From Fidelibacterota bacterium (lineage in GTDB: Bacteria > Fidelibacterota > Marinisomatia > Marinisomatales > SCKK01), in the NCBI GenBank assembly GCA_004124475.1, contig SCKK01000005.1, positions 31,915 to 95,914 on the forward strand: a DNA stretch of 64,000 bases. The letters run 5' to 3'. Made by a program: the position numbers and the translations under genes. Below, piece after piece: positions 37,406-46,760 of the stretch. Within the stretch, counting starts at the first letter, position 1. The number at the start of each line of letters is the position of its first letter. Under the pieces are notes generated by a model. That model did not search any database and was not told where the DNA came from. It saw nothing but the letters and a program-made list of their open reading frames with translations.

Positions 37406-40402
37406 TTATCCTGAAAATGGATTAAACTTAAGATGAAAATCAAACCTCGCTCTTGCTTTGAGCCAATCGAAATCTTGGATTGTCCTCTCATTCTTCTTAT
37501 CCCAGCTTTGAAATAATGGAAAATATAAATTTACAGGTCCAAACGAAATCATTAAGCCCACATCCACAAAATTCCTTGGCAAATCTGTAGCTCCTCCAAT
37601 ATCGGCGAATAGGCTGATTGGACCCACAGGTAAAGTTTGATCAATATTAATTCCCCACGCCGTTTCTTGAGAATAATTTGGTACCGATCCCCTCAAACCG
37701 GGTCCATCTAAAATGTACTGTTCATCATAAACATTTACCTTGTTGACAAAAGTACCCCCATCTTCCGTATCTGCCGTTCGATTTAACACAAATGACCCAA
37801 CAAAATCGGGATCTACTCCACCACCCATCCAAATCCTGTATTGAGAGGGAATATCTTTATCTCCAATAAAAGTCCCTAACCAGGTTCTTACATTCATTGT
37901 TAGTTTTTTATGATATCTCCATCTTAGATTACCCAAGATATGTGGTTTTAAAAAATTGGCTTCTTTCAATCCAGCTACAAAACCGATTGAACCGGAATAA
38001 GAAAGAAAGGGATCAACTCTCTGTTTATAGGTCACCTCAGATGTAAGTACCAGAAACGTCCCGCCATCATAATACAGTGGATTTACCGCAATGGAATCGA
38101 TATCATGATAGAATAATGAGCCAGATACATTAATCGAGGGGAAAGAGACAACCGGTTCACGGATCAACCCGGAGAATGATATTTGCCCTCCTTTGCGACC
38201 GTTATATTCGCTTACCCTTGTTGAGAGTGTCAACCGTCGAAATCCTAAAGTCTTGTACAGGGTCTTTTGTGCTGATATTGCTCCAACAACTCTATCATGT
38301 TCAAAATCCCACTGGGGTGAAATACTATAACCATATTCAAAACCGGGAATAAACCCAGTGTACCCTACAAATCCAAGGGTTGTCCTATTGAAGGCGTTCC
38401 ATCCGAGCCAGGGAAACAGGTTAAATTCTCTTGAATGAAACGTCGGTTGATCAAAAACAAAGTTAAACTTTAGTGACTTTGAAGTAGAATTATTTTCACG
38501 ATTTATATCCGGCATATAATTATCAGGATCAATAACTACCCGATCAGTACCATCAGGGACGGGTATTTTTTGATTTCCTTCAAATCCTTCAATCCATCGA
38601 CGCTCCAATTCTACCCCTTCACTATTGTAAAACGCAACTTCAACAGGAGAATACAAAGTGCCTAAACTGATTACCGTCACCTGTTGATTATTAAGTAAAC
38701 TCACAGCATAATCGATGACTTTTGTATCATTGAGAGCATCATCAAAAAACCAACTTAAATCTTCATCTACATGTTTATCAAGGAAGCTTTTAAAATCGCC
38801 AGGGGAAGGATGTTTAAACTTCCATGTTTCATAAAAATCCTGCATGACAACATCAATTTTTTCTTCTCCCAGATAATGTTCGAGAAAACGAGCAAAAATT
38901 GCAGTTTTACCATAGACAATAGAACCATAATTACTCCTATGAAAATCACTCGCTGGTAAGTCAATAGGCTGATCATCAGAAGAAACTGCTCGTTGTTGGT
39001 ATCCTAAATATCCCATTACCCAACGCATATCCAAATTTTTTGCTATTCCCAACTTATTTTGCATAAAATCTACAATGATAATTTGCCCATTTCGATCCGG
39101 ATATTTCTTTTCCCAATACCGGATATTGGTATATTCGTTCAATCCTTCATCCATCCAGGCGTGGTCTCGCTCGTTGGAACCAAGAATCCCGTAAAACCAG
39201 TTATGTCCGACTTCGTGCATGATGACGAATTCCAGGGCATCTTGACTGGGCATTTTGGAGATGACGGTAATGTTGGGGTACTCCATCCCTCCCCCAGCCG
39301 ACAGGTCTCCATCAACTGCTGTGATGTGATTGTACGGATAGTCGCCATAAAACTTACTGTACCAGTATCCTGCATCATGGATGTACTCGATGGAGTTTTC
39401 CCACAACTTAGCGTTTTTTGCAAGATACATGCTCCAAAGAGTCACTTTTCGAGTAGAATCAGCTAACCATAGCGTTCCTTTTCTTACAATCCAGTTTTGA
39501 TCCGCAAACCAGGCAAAATCGTGGACATTTTCTTGATGAAAATGGAGAGTTTTCATTTCCTGTTTTTTCGATGAAATCTGAAATTGACTTTTCTTCTTTT
39601 CAGCTTTTATCTTTTTCTTCGAAGCCTTTTTCATTGCTTTGATTTTTTTCTTGAATGCTTTCTTATCCAGCGCATGTAAAGAATCTCCCTCAATAGAAAG
39701 AGAATCGAGCCACGTATATTCTGCTTTACCATCTACCAAATCGCCGGTGGCCATGATCCGATAGTTCTTCGGAAGGGTAATGTAAACGTCGAACGTCCCA
39801 AATTCGCTGAAGAATTCACCCATATCAAGATACGGCATGGGGTGCCAACCTTCTTGATCATACACGGCCGGTTTGGGATACCATTGCGTTATCTCATAAT
39901 GCTTCCCAGTGTGCCCTAAACGAGAAAAAACTTCAGGTATTTTAACAAAGAATGGCGTCTCAATTGTGACGCTACCACCCGGAACAAGTGGTTCTGATAA
40001 TTGTACCTTAATGACATCAATCCACTCAGGGTGAAATTCATAAATCAGAGATACGCCATCCGCAGTAAAATCAAGACTGTCGATAAATCCCTTATCTTTT
40101 TCTTTTGCATAGTAAAACTTAGTGGAGTTATGTTCAAGTTTCTGTTTTGCAAAGGCAGTCTCATTATTCTTGTAAGCATTTGGCCAGAGATGGAACCAGA
40201 TAAATTCCAGAGTATCCGGGGATTGATTCGTATACACTAATTTCTCATGGGTAGTTAGTGTGTGGGCAGAATCGTTAAGAGTAACATGAATCTCGTAAGC
40301 TACATGCTGTTGCCAATAATCATTTGCCTCTAAAGGAAGAAATATGGATATCATGGATAAAATTATCCACTGCTTTAAACAAAACTTTATGTTATGACTC
40401 AT
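37406..40402 (-). CDS. M1-family metallopeptidase fused to a barrel-like C-terminal region
   Basis: A 998-residue exported protein. An N-terminal signal peptide (QWIILSMISIFLPLEA) is followed by an aminopeptidase-N-like domain with GGMEYPN near 371-377, the zinc motif H396-E397-x-x-H400 (MHEVGHNWF) and third ligand Glu419 (WMDEGLNEY). A lysine-rich insert (about 243-281, KKKIKAMKKASKKKIKAEKK) lies between the first and catalytic domains. After about residue 640 the sequence turns into amphipathic beta strands ending RARFDFHLKFNPFSG, resembling a surface-antigen/Omp85-like barrel. The protein would thus be an outer-membrane-anchored peptidase. The fusion layout is unusual for M1 enzymes but known in FCB bacteria. 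Confidence 0.85.
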   Translation of the reverse strand: MSHNIKFCLKQWIILSMISIFLPLEANDYWQQHVAYEIHVTLNDSAHTLTTHEKLVYTNQSPDTLEFIWFHLWPNAYKNNETAFAKQKLEHNSTKFYYAKEKDKGFIDSLDFTADGVSLIYEFHPEWIDVIKVQLSEPLVPGGSVTIETPFFVKIPEVFSRLGHTGKHYEITQWYPKPAVYDQEGWHPMPYLDMGEFFSEFGTFDVYITLPKNYRIMATGDLVDGKAEYTWLDSLSIEGDSLHALDKKAFKKKIKAMKKASKKKIKAEKKKSQFQISSKKQEMKTLHFHQENVHDFAWFADQNWIVRKGTLWLADSTRKVTLWSMYLAKNAKLWENSIEYIHDAGYWYSKFYGDYPYNHITAVDGDLSAGGGMEYPNITVISKMPSQDALEFVIMHEVGHNWFYGILGSNERDHAWMDEGLNEYTNIRYWEKKYPDRNGQIIIVDFMQNKLGIAKNLDMRWVMGYLGYQQRAVSSDDQPIDLPASDFHRSNYGSIVYGKTAIFARFLEHYLGEEKIDVVMQDFYETWKFKHPSPGDFKSFLDKHVDEDLSWFFDDALNDTKVIDYAVSLLNNQQVTVISLGTLYSPVEVAFYNSEGVELERRWIEGFEGNQKIPVPDGTDRVVIDPDNYMPDINRENNSTSKSLKFNFVFDQPTFHSREFNLFPWLGWNAFNRTTLGFVGYTGFIPGFEYGYSISPQWDFEHDRVVGAISAQKTLYKTLGFRRLTLSTRVSEYNGRKGGQISFSGLIREPVVSFPSINVSGSLFYHDIDSIAVNPLYYDGGTFLVLTSEVTYKQRVDPFLSYSGSIGFVAGLKEANFLKPHILGNLRWRYHKKLTMNVRTWLGTFIGDKDIPSQYRIWMGGGVDPDFVGSFVLNRTADTEDGGTFVNKVNVYDEQYILDGPGLRGSVPNYSQETAWGINIDQTLPVGPISLFADIGGATDLPRNFVDVGLMISFGPVNLYFPLFQSWDKKNERTIQDFDWLKARARFDFHLKFNPFSG

Positions 40403-40707
40403 CGGGGTTACCTTCCTGTATTAAGCTTAACTAAACCTTTGATGTTTAGTGAAGGTTTGTAAAAACGGATTCAATGAATATTTACCTTTCTATTTCAGAA
40501 TATGAGAAACGGATCAAAAATTACCCTTAACCACAGATCTTTCAAATTCAAAACCAAAAAACAATAATATAAAACTACTACTCAATTTATAGCTGAAAAG
40601 TTGTCATTAATATTCTAATATTTGTGAATTTGGAATAATTCAATTAAACCCCTCAATTACTTATCATAATATGATTTCTCCAAAATGGAATATTTCATAA
40701 CTGAATA
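40403..40707. other. Divergent intergenic region, no gene seen
   Basis: The 305-bp AT-rich gap separates the minus-strand M1 peptidase gene from the plus-strand EamA gene and must hold both promoters. A small inverted repeat AAACCTT...AAGGTTT (about 40434-40459) is present. No RNA gene or operator could be supported. Confidence 0.5.
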
Positions 40708-41571
40708 ATGTTGAGAATGCTATCCAATCAATCAAAAGGTGTTGCACTATTAATCCCTGCCGCTCTCTTATGGAGTTTGGGAGGTCTTCTCATCAAAATG
40801 ATAGACTGGAATCCCCTTGCCATTGCAGGTACCCGGAGCGGCATTTCCGCTTTAATTATTTACTTTTATCTGGGAAAGCCGAAACTAAAATGGAATAAAA
40901 TTCAGGTTGCAGGAGCAGTCGCCTACATGGGAACCGTTCTGCTCTATGTAGTTGCTAACAAAATGACAACCGCTGCCAATACGATTTTATTACAATTTAC
41001 CTCACCCATCTGGGTCGCCATTTTTGGTGGTTGGTTCTTGGGTGAGAAGACTACATTCAAAGATTGGATTTTTGTCATAATAGTAATATTTGGAATATCC
41101 CTGTTTTTTATAGATCAATTAAGTCCGGAAGGGTTTTGGGGTAACATCTTTGCTTTGATCAGTGGTATATCATTCGGTTGGGTAACCCTTCTTATGCGAA
41201 AACAAAAATCGGAATCTCCCATTCAGTCAATTCTCCTCGGAAACATTCTTACTTTTCTCATAACATTCCCGTTTATGTTCAGTCAGCCTCCAACTGAATA
41301 TTCAGATTGGACTGTCCTCCTGATTCTTGGAATTTTTCAACTTGGGATATCCTACATTCTTTACTCAGAAGCAATCAAATATGTTACCGCTCTTTCTTCA
41401 ATTTTAATCACAATGATTGAACCGATTTTGAACCCCATCTGGGTGTTCATTATTGTTGGAGAAATTCCGGGTCAGTGGGCTTTGGTGGGAGGTATGATTG
41501 TGATTGGCACCGTGACATTCCGGGGTTTTTCAATGATAAAAAACGGACAACGAAGAAAACAACAATTATAG
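40708..41571 (+). CDS. EamA/DMT-family inner-membrane transporter
   Basis: A 287-residue protein with ten predicted transmembrane helices in two EamA repeats: the first from LLIPAALLWSLGGLLIKM, the second from FALISGISFGWVTLLMRK. The conserved end motif EPILNPIWVFIIVGEIPGQW is clear. Members export amino acids, metabolites or drugs by an exchange mechanism; the substrate cannot be told from sequence. It is the only plus-strand gene for 35 kb on either side and stands alone. Confidence 0.9.
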   Translation: MLRMLSNQSKGVALLIPAALLWSLGGLLIKMIDWNPLAIAGTRSGISALIIYFYLGKPKLKWNKIQVAGAVAYMGTVLLYVVANKMTTAANTILLQFTSPIWVAIFGGWFLGEKTTFKDWIFVIIVIFGISLFFIDQLSPEGFWGNIFALISGISFGWVTLLMRKQKSESPIQSILLGNILTFLITFPFMFSQPPTEYSDWTVLLILGIFQLGISYILYSEAIKYVTALSSILITMIEPILNPIWVFIIVGEIPGQWALVGGMIVIGTVTFRGFSMIKNGQRRKQQL

Positions 41572-41636
41572 GTTTTGTAGATTTACAGGAGATTCAACAG
41601 TTTAGATAGTGTCTGACCGAAAACAGTGATTGATTA

Positions 41637-41652
41637 TCCCGAAGTTTCGGGA
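41637..41652. repeat. TCCCGAAGTTTCGGGA palindrome
   Basis: A 16-bp palindrome with one central mismatch lies between the convergent EamA gene and the selenoprotein gene at 41773. It is the third copy of a family also seen at 12052-12069 and 34451-34468. It may act as a bidirectional terminator. Confidence 0.6.
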
Positions 41653-41772
41653 CCCCTATTTACTCAACGGACTGTCCAGTACGTTTCCGTTCAATTTTCT
41701 TCGTAAGCCTTGTATTTATAAATATCTCCACCCTCTCATAACGACCTTTTGTGAGAAATCCGGGTTAGCGGA

Positions 41773-43827
41773 TCATTTTAATAAAACAATCTTCTTCGAA
41801 ATCCTCTGATGTTCACCTTTTAACGTTACCAGATAAATTCCGGAACCTGCTGAAGACAAAATCCCATTTCTTGATGACCATTTAAAACTATGATCACCTG
41901 ATATCAGCCACCCTGCAAAAATCGTGTCCACCCACCGACCGTTAACATCAAAAACATCCAACTCAATGGCCTGATCCTTCTGAATGTTAATCTCAATTGT
42001 GACTGTAGGATTAAATGGGTTCGGATAAATTGAGGAAATTGACAGCGATTTCGGAAGAGGGACGTCATGAGTTACATTAGTTGTCTCACCAATGAGGTTT
42101 TCAATCACGGTGATCATAGTACCCGGATCATATTCATTGTCAGCAAAGTGAATAAATCTTGTCTGATCAATGATAAAATCCCTGGGATAAGGTGATTGAC
42201 CACCGGGAAGATTATACGATGAATAAACTGCTCCCCCTTGATCCCGCAAAACGGGAAAAGTGACCCCCTGATCCTCTATAAAGTCTTCGATAACAGAGAT
42301 GGGTTGATTGGAAATTCCTATAACTGTTACACCGTCATCCTGATATTCCTGCCAAAATGAAAACTCCAAATCCGAAAACTCCGGAGCACAGACTGGTCAC
42401 CAGCTGGCAAAGAAAGCCATTAGTACGATCTGACCCTCTACCTCCGTTAACTTGCTTAGCGTGATTTCACCATATCCATTCACAACAGGTAAAGTAAAAT
42501 CCGGAGCGGTTTCGCCGGATTCTATCCCATAAGGGGAATTACCCTCGATAGAGACAGAGATTTGCGATTCATCCGGATCATTGGTGTGAATTGTGAGTGA
42601 GGCAAATCCACTTTCGGAATTCGGACAATAAATAATGTTTGCTGAGAGAGTTATACCGGGCATAATTTGATCCCCCGGAAAAATAATTTCGTATTCATCG
42701 TCGTCGATACTTACACTCTGGATTTCTAATGGGGACATTCCATTATTTGTAATATAGAGAGTCGTATCTCGGCATTCACCACTCTCAGTATGCGGTATAT
42801 CAATGGACCTTTTCGAAACATCAATATCAGGTGCTGAGATGGTTCCAAACCTGAAAGTCCTAAAAAAGCGCCATTCTGCAGAATATACAACGTCATCCAC
42901 TATATTGATTGCCATAACCCTGCCACCGGTATTCTTATACCCTACCAGTTCAAGAGATGGCGTTGAATCCCACTGGAGAACTTCCACATCATCCCAGTCT
43001 GAAACCGCAACAAGGTTTCCACTAACGGCAACTCGTGATGCATAACCGCTTGTATTGTAATTGGCAACCAAAACGGGGTTTGTAGGATCAGAAATGTCAA
43101 ACATATCTACCCCTCCTGCTCCCACAGCTACAAATGAAAAATTCCCAACCGTCCACACATCTTTAGCTGTCCCAGAACATTGAGCGCTACCAATTATATA
43201 AGGAGAGTCAAGCACTGTTACATCTATGATTTTAAACCCTCCAGCTCCATCTGCGACGTAAACAAACTGTCCATCATTAGACACCTCAACTGCCCAAGCA
43301 TTCTTAGTCGAAACGAGCGATATTAAATCCGGGGAACCTGGAAATGATACATCAATTATTTCAACGCCTGCAGTATGAACAGCAGCAAATAGAATTGAAC
43401 TACCATCCTGGTAAATGTAACCATCGGTTTGTTCATAAGTACGTGATGACCCACTTCCATAACCGGAAATAAAAACCGGGTTACTCGGAGTTGAGATATC
43501 CAGAATCTTGATGCCGCAACTCCTACCACTACCATAGGCAAAATTATCATTTACATGCCATGCATATATCCGTCCGTATTCACAGCCATAAGCCCGATAT
43601 CCTGCAACTGACACAGGATTTGCAGGATCCGATATATTAATAATACTCAAACCTCCCAGACCCGCAGGGACATAGGCAAAATTGCCATAAATCTCAATAT
43701 CTAGTAATTCGAAATTGGGGGGATTATAAACACCAATTTTTGTGAGGTTTTTTGCTTTCATTCCTGTTACTACCAACAACAAGGCAAGGAAAACAGTGAG
43801 AAATTTAAAATGACTATTTTTCACCAT
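41773..43827 (-). CDS. Selenoprotein: LVIVD-repeat protein with redoxin domain (UxxC) and sorting domain
   Basis: A predicted 684-residue exported protein, read through an in-frame TGA at 42397-42399. From ATG 43827 (16 codons into the open frame, after the signal VKNSHFKFLTVFLALLLVV) come LVIVD-type repeats (YVPAGLGGLSIINISDPANP; VYVADGAGGFKIIDV), then an Ig-like domain. An AhpC/TlpA-like redoxin domain follows: APDFTLPVV, VLMAFFASW-TGA-PVCAPEF, GVTVIGISNQP. Codon 477 (TGA) replaces the first Cys of WCxxC, and Cys480 is present. The frame continues uninterrupted for 207 codons to a normal sorting domain (IYPNPFNPTVTIEIN). A hairpin follows the TGA. Last gene of the mercury-type operon; its start overlaps the MerT-like stop by 7 bp. 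The alternative is a nonsense-mutated gene. Confidence 0.85.
42371..42385 (-). promoter_or_regulatory. Candidate SECIS hairpin of the redoxin selenoprotein
   Basis: On the minus strand TCCGG-AGTTT-TCGGA forms a five-pair stem (one G-U) whose loop begins 16 nt after the TGA, within the range of bacterial SECIS elements. The loop AGUUU contains a G and U residues but not the GGUC seen in the two other genes, so it is weaker evidence than theirs. Confidence 0.5.
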
Positions 43828-44189
43828 GGCAAACCGACTGCAACTCCCCAATAATGTAGGATGACATAAGTCCAAACTGTATAGATACCTACAGCTGATA
43901 TGAGAACAAGCAGGGAAGTATTAAAAATTTTATTCCTATTCCTTTTTACATGATCCAAAGTACAAATTCCCCTGCTCCGGTAGTAAAATACCAAAGCAAC
44001 AATTAGTGTACCCAAACCCAATAATCTAAAAACCCACCGGTATTCCCAATACAGTACATCTCCCAATTCAGCCGCAAACGATACCGTAGATATTCCTAAC
44101 AAAATAAGGACAATGGGTGTTAAACAACATAGTCCTCCAATGAGCCCAGAGATTCCAACTACTGTGAGTAACTTTTTACGTTCTTTCAT
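43821..44189 (-). CDS. MerT-like membrane transport protein
   Basis: A 122-residue inner-membrane protein with about four helices. Vicinal Cys21-Cys22 lie in the first helix (LIGGLCCLTPIVLILLGIS), the signature of MerT-type mercuric-ion transporters. A third helix lies near YRWVFRLLGLGTLIVALVFY and the cytoplasmic loop carries SRGICTLDH. MerT passes Hg(II) from periplasmic MerP to the cytosol. Start and stop overlap neighbours (ATGA with the thioredoxin gene upstream, 7 bp with the selenoprotein downstream). The metal specificity here is inferred from family and context. Confidence 0.75.
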   Translation of the reverse strand: MKERKKLLTVVGISGLIGGLCCLTPIVLILLGISTVSFAAELGDVLYWEYRWVFRLLGLGTLIVALVFYYRSRGICTLDHVKRNRNKIFNTSLLVLISAVGIYTVWTYVILHYWGVAVGLPW

Positions 44190-44608
44190 TTCTGAGTCTT
44201 TGCGACTTTTTTGATGATTTTTTTCATTTCTTTGGGTGATTGATATCCAACATATTTCCCAATCACCTCTCCATCCCCGTCAAAAAAGACAATTGTCGGT
44301 AATCCCGAAACACCGGCATCTTGCGCTAATTTAAGTCCAACCCCCTCCTCAATATCTATCTTTATGGAAATGAACTCTTGTAACTTATCTAAAATATCCG
44401 GATCGCTGAAGGTAGTGTTATCCATCTTATTGCACCAATGGCACCAATCTGCATGGAACTTCGCCAGAACAATTTTATTTTGTTTCTTAGCTTGGATAAT
44501 CGCATTTTCGAAGGAGAGATCCATGAAAATTTCGGGCGTGCTTCCTAGGAGGGTAACATATAAAAAGGAAGCAACAATCGCGATAGGATTTAGAGCAGGT
44601 TTTTTCAT
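44186..44608 (-). CDS. Exported thioredoxin-like protein
   Basis: A 140-residue protein with an N-terminal hydrophobic segment (IAIVASFLYVTLLGS) and a thioredoxin fold (Thioredoxin_7/DsbD-gamma-like). The active site is Cys56/Cys59 in HADWCHWCNKM and the cis-Pro is in GVSGLPTIVFFDGDG. It probably acts in the periplasm as a thiol-disulfide reductant. It is coupled to its neighbours by 4-bp ATGA overlaps on both sides and may keep the Cys/Sec pairs of the neighbouring barrels or MerT proteins reduced. Confidence 0.85.
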   Translation of the reverse strand: MKKPALNPIAIVASFLYVTLLGSTPEIFMDLSFENAIIQAKKQNKIVLAKFHADWCHWCNKMDNTTFSDPDILDKLQEFISIKIDIEEGVGLKLAQDAGVSGLPTIVFFDGDGEVIGKYVGYQSPKEMKKIIKKVAKTQK

Positions 44609-45567
44609 GGATTCTCCTTCAAATGTTTATTTTTTAGACTAAATGATTTCGTTAAGGTCATTCCCAAAACAGGTTTCTCATCAAATCCTGCGGGAAGCCT
44701 TAAATCAGACCACCGTATGATAGGGTAAAATCCGTATATCCTTAATACTAAGCCTGTCCATTTTGAATGACTATATTCTAATCCACCCCCGATTAAACCA
44801 TAGGTGAAATGTATTTTATCAAAAGAAGAAAGATAAACACCACTTTCCTGAATCTTCAATGCTCCACCTTTAAAATAAACCGATGAAAACGGAATGAGGT
44901 CTTTGTAAACACCGTATCTCCATAAAAATTGTAACGTAGAATAATAGTCAAACTGGTAAAGATTTCCTGATTGTCCGTCTTTGCGAATATCGGCTTTTAT
45001 AGAAAATATACGGTTTTTCCCTTTATGATTTATGTAGTGGGATAAATGTCCATACCCAAACTCTATTGAGTTAAGAGGTGAGGTACGAAACGGAAAACCC
45101 CCGCTCGAATAATATTCATACAACGGCACTGTCAATCTTGCCCATAATGAATGTTTAAAATCAGATGCAAACCAATTTATACGAGCTTGTAAATTGGCAA
45201 AGGAAATACTCGATTCTGATCCACCAACTGTAAGTTCTTCAGAAATGGTGGAAAAATTACCTGAGATTGCAGACGTTGCCAATAAATTGGGTTTAATAAA
45301 ATAGTTGATGCTGGCAAAATATCCCATTAACGGGCCATTAATGATGAAACTGTTTCGATCCCAATCATCTGAACCGTTAAACTGGAATTGGATTTGTGTT
45401 CGTTCATAGTTTTTGGCAAAATTCAACCCATCAAAATCAAAAATAGTTCCAAAACTCGAATTTCCATTAAATCCTTGAATTGTGCAGCATGCTTGTCCAT
45501 ATAATAAAGACATTCCGCTGTGAAGGAGGAAAACAATGAAAATCTGGAATGTCAATTTTCTAACCAT
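44605..45567 (-). CDS. Outer-membrane beta-barrel protein with vicinal cysteines at the mature N-terminus
   Basis: A 320-residue exported protein. The signal peptide (IFIVFLLHSGMSLLYGQ) is followed at once by ACCTIQGFNG, placing a Cys-Cys pair at or near the mature N-terminus. The rest is strand-rich with Tyr/Phe alternation (for example FGYGHLSHYINHKGKNRIFS) ending in MTLTKSFSLKN, typical of small outer-membrane barrels. Two other barrels in the operon carry CxxU and UxxU at the same place, so this is a cysteine counterpart. It overlaps the DUF3179 gene by 8 bp. No named family was recognised. Confidence 0.65.
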   Translation of the reverse strand: MVRKLTFQIFIVFLLHSGMSLLYGQACCTIQGFNGNSSFGTIFDFDGLNFAKNYERTQIQFQFNGSDDWDRNSFIINGPLMGYFASINYFIKPNLLATSAISGNFSTISEELTVGGSESSISFANLQARINWFASDFKHSLWARLTVPLYEYYSSGGFPFRTSPLNSIEFGYGHLSHYINHKGKNRIFSIKADIRKDGQSGNLYQFDYYSTLQFLWRYGVYKDLIPFSSVYFKGGALKIQESGVYLSSFDKIHFTYGLIGGGLEYSHSKWTGLVLRIYGFYPIIRWSDLRLPAGFDEKPVLGMTLTKSFSLKNKHLKENP

Positions 45568-46621
45568 TTAGCCATATTGAAGTTTCCGGATAAAATGCAG
45601 CCCAGGAAAACCAAAAACTGATAAATGAATTAGCAATAGTCAATATTTCCCCTTCCCTGGAACCTGCAACTGCCACACCAAAAATATTCCACTCGCTGCC
45701 TGATTCGTCATCCGTGAAAAGAATGACTCCGGTTTCAAGATCATAGGCTTTCACCGTAAAGTGATCATCGGTTTCGTATGCAACTGCAATGTTATCGGAT
45801 GATGAACCAAAGATGACAATTTTTTTCCCGCCCACATTATCATGAATAACAGATACACTGTCAAAGTCAGAAATGGTATATGCTTTGGCTTCTTCGTTCG
45901 ATAGTATTCCTAAAACACGAGTTTTGGAATGAAGCCGGTCATCAAAATTGTTTATTGGGAAAAAAATAGAATTATTTGTCTTATATGACCCATATGGGTA
46001 TCCTAAATAATTCCGGTTAAAACCTGTATTTGATGATACCACTTGCGATTCCGGGAACAGTTTTTTCCAAACACCCCAAGTAGTTTCAATCATTCTTTCA
46101 GTCTCAAGCTTTTCTCCTCTAAACTTTCCGGAAGCCGATCGTAACAGCATTTGTGGCCAGAAACTATTTGACTCTTTATCGTACATAATCAAGTTGCTGT
46201 TGTACAACATACCTGATACACCATAACCTCTATCATCTAAAATATGAAGGGCACTACCCGTCAAAGGACAGTAAGATATTGTGTAGTCATTCATATTGAT
46301 TACCTCATGCCAGTCGAGGATAGGGTGTGGGAAGGCAAAATAATCATTTCCCTTTTTCACCCCAACGACAAGATCATTATTACTTAGGTAACTGAGTTCC
46401 GGTGAGGATACAGAAACCATCTTTGGATTGGTAAGATTCGGGATACAATCTTGACCTGAACAGCCCCATAAGATATATGATTCATCTATGAGCCAGGTAC
46501 CTGTACGAGGAAGGGACTCCGCACCCAGGTCAATGAGATAATCATCTGAACAACTCCATACGAAAAGAAGGAGGAACAGACTTAGCAATTTCCGGGTCGG
46601 TCTTTTATTCTTTGCTTTCAT
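45560..46621 (-). CDS. DUF3179 lipoprotein
   Basis: A 353-residue protein with a lipoprotein signal (LLSLFLLLFVWSCSDD). The DUF3179 domain covers most of the rest: VGVKKGNDYFAFPHPILDWH, YTISYCPLTGSALHI, GVSGMLYNSNLIMYD and the C-terminal FWFSWAAFYPETSIW. A Cys pair occurs in LWGCSGQDCIPNL, and Cys of YCPLTG is conserved in the family. The biochemical role of DUF3179 is unknown. Its tight coupling with barrels and MerT-like proteins suggests an envelope role in metal or redox handling. Confidence 0.85.
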   Translation of the reverse strand: MKAKNKRPTRKLLSLFLLLFVWSCSDDYLIDLGAESLPRTGTWLIDESYILWGCSGQDCIPNLTNPKMVSVSSPELSYLSNNDLVVGVKKGNDYFAFPHPILDWHEVINMNDYTISYCPLTGSALHILDDRGYGVSGMLYNSNLIMYDKESNSFWPQMLLRSASGKFRGEKLETERMIETTWGVWKKLFPESQVVSSNTGFNRNYLGYPYGSYKTNNSIFFPINNFDDRLHSKTRVLGILSNEEAKAYTISDFDSVSVIHDNVGGKKIVIFGSSSDNIAVAYETDDHFTVKAYDLETGVILFTDDESGSEWNIFGVAVAGSREGEILTIANSFISFWFSWAAFYPETSIWLNG

Positions 46622-46760
46622 ATTATGAAATGTAACATAAATAAGGAGGAGTTTACTGTCAGATGGGCGACAGTTTGAGCCAAACCTGTTAGGTCAAGAA
46701 AAGCGTAAAACAGGCATCAGTCAGTTGGTAGGTCAAACAATATAAATATCTATATACTGA

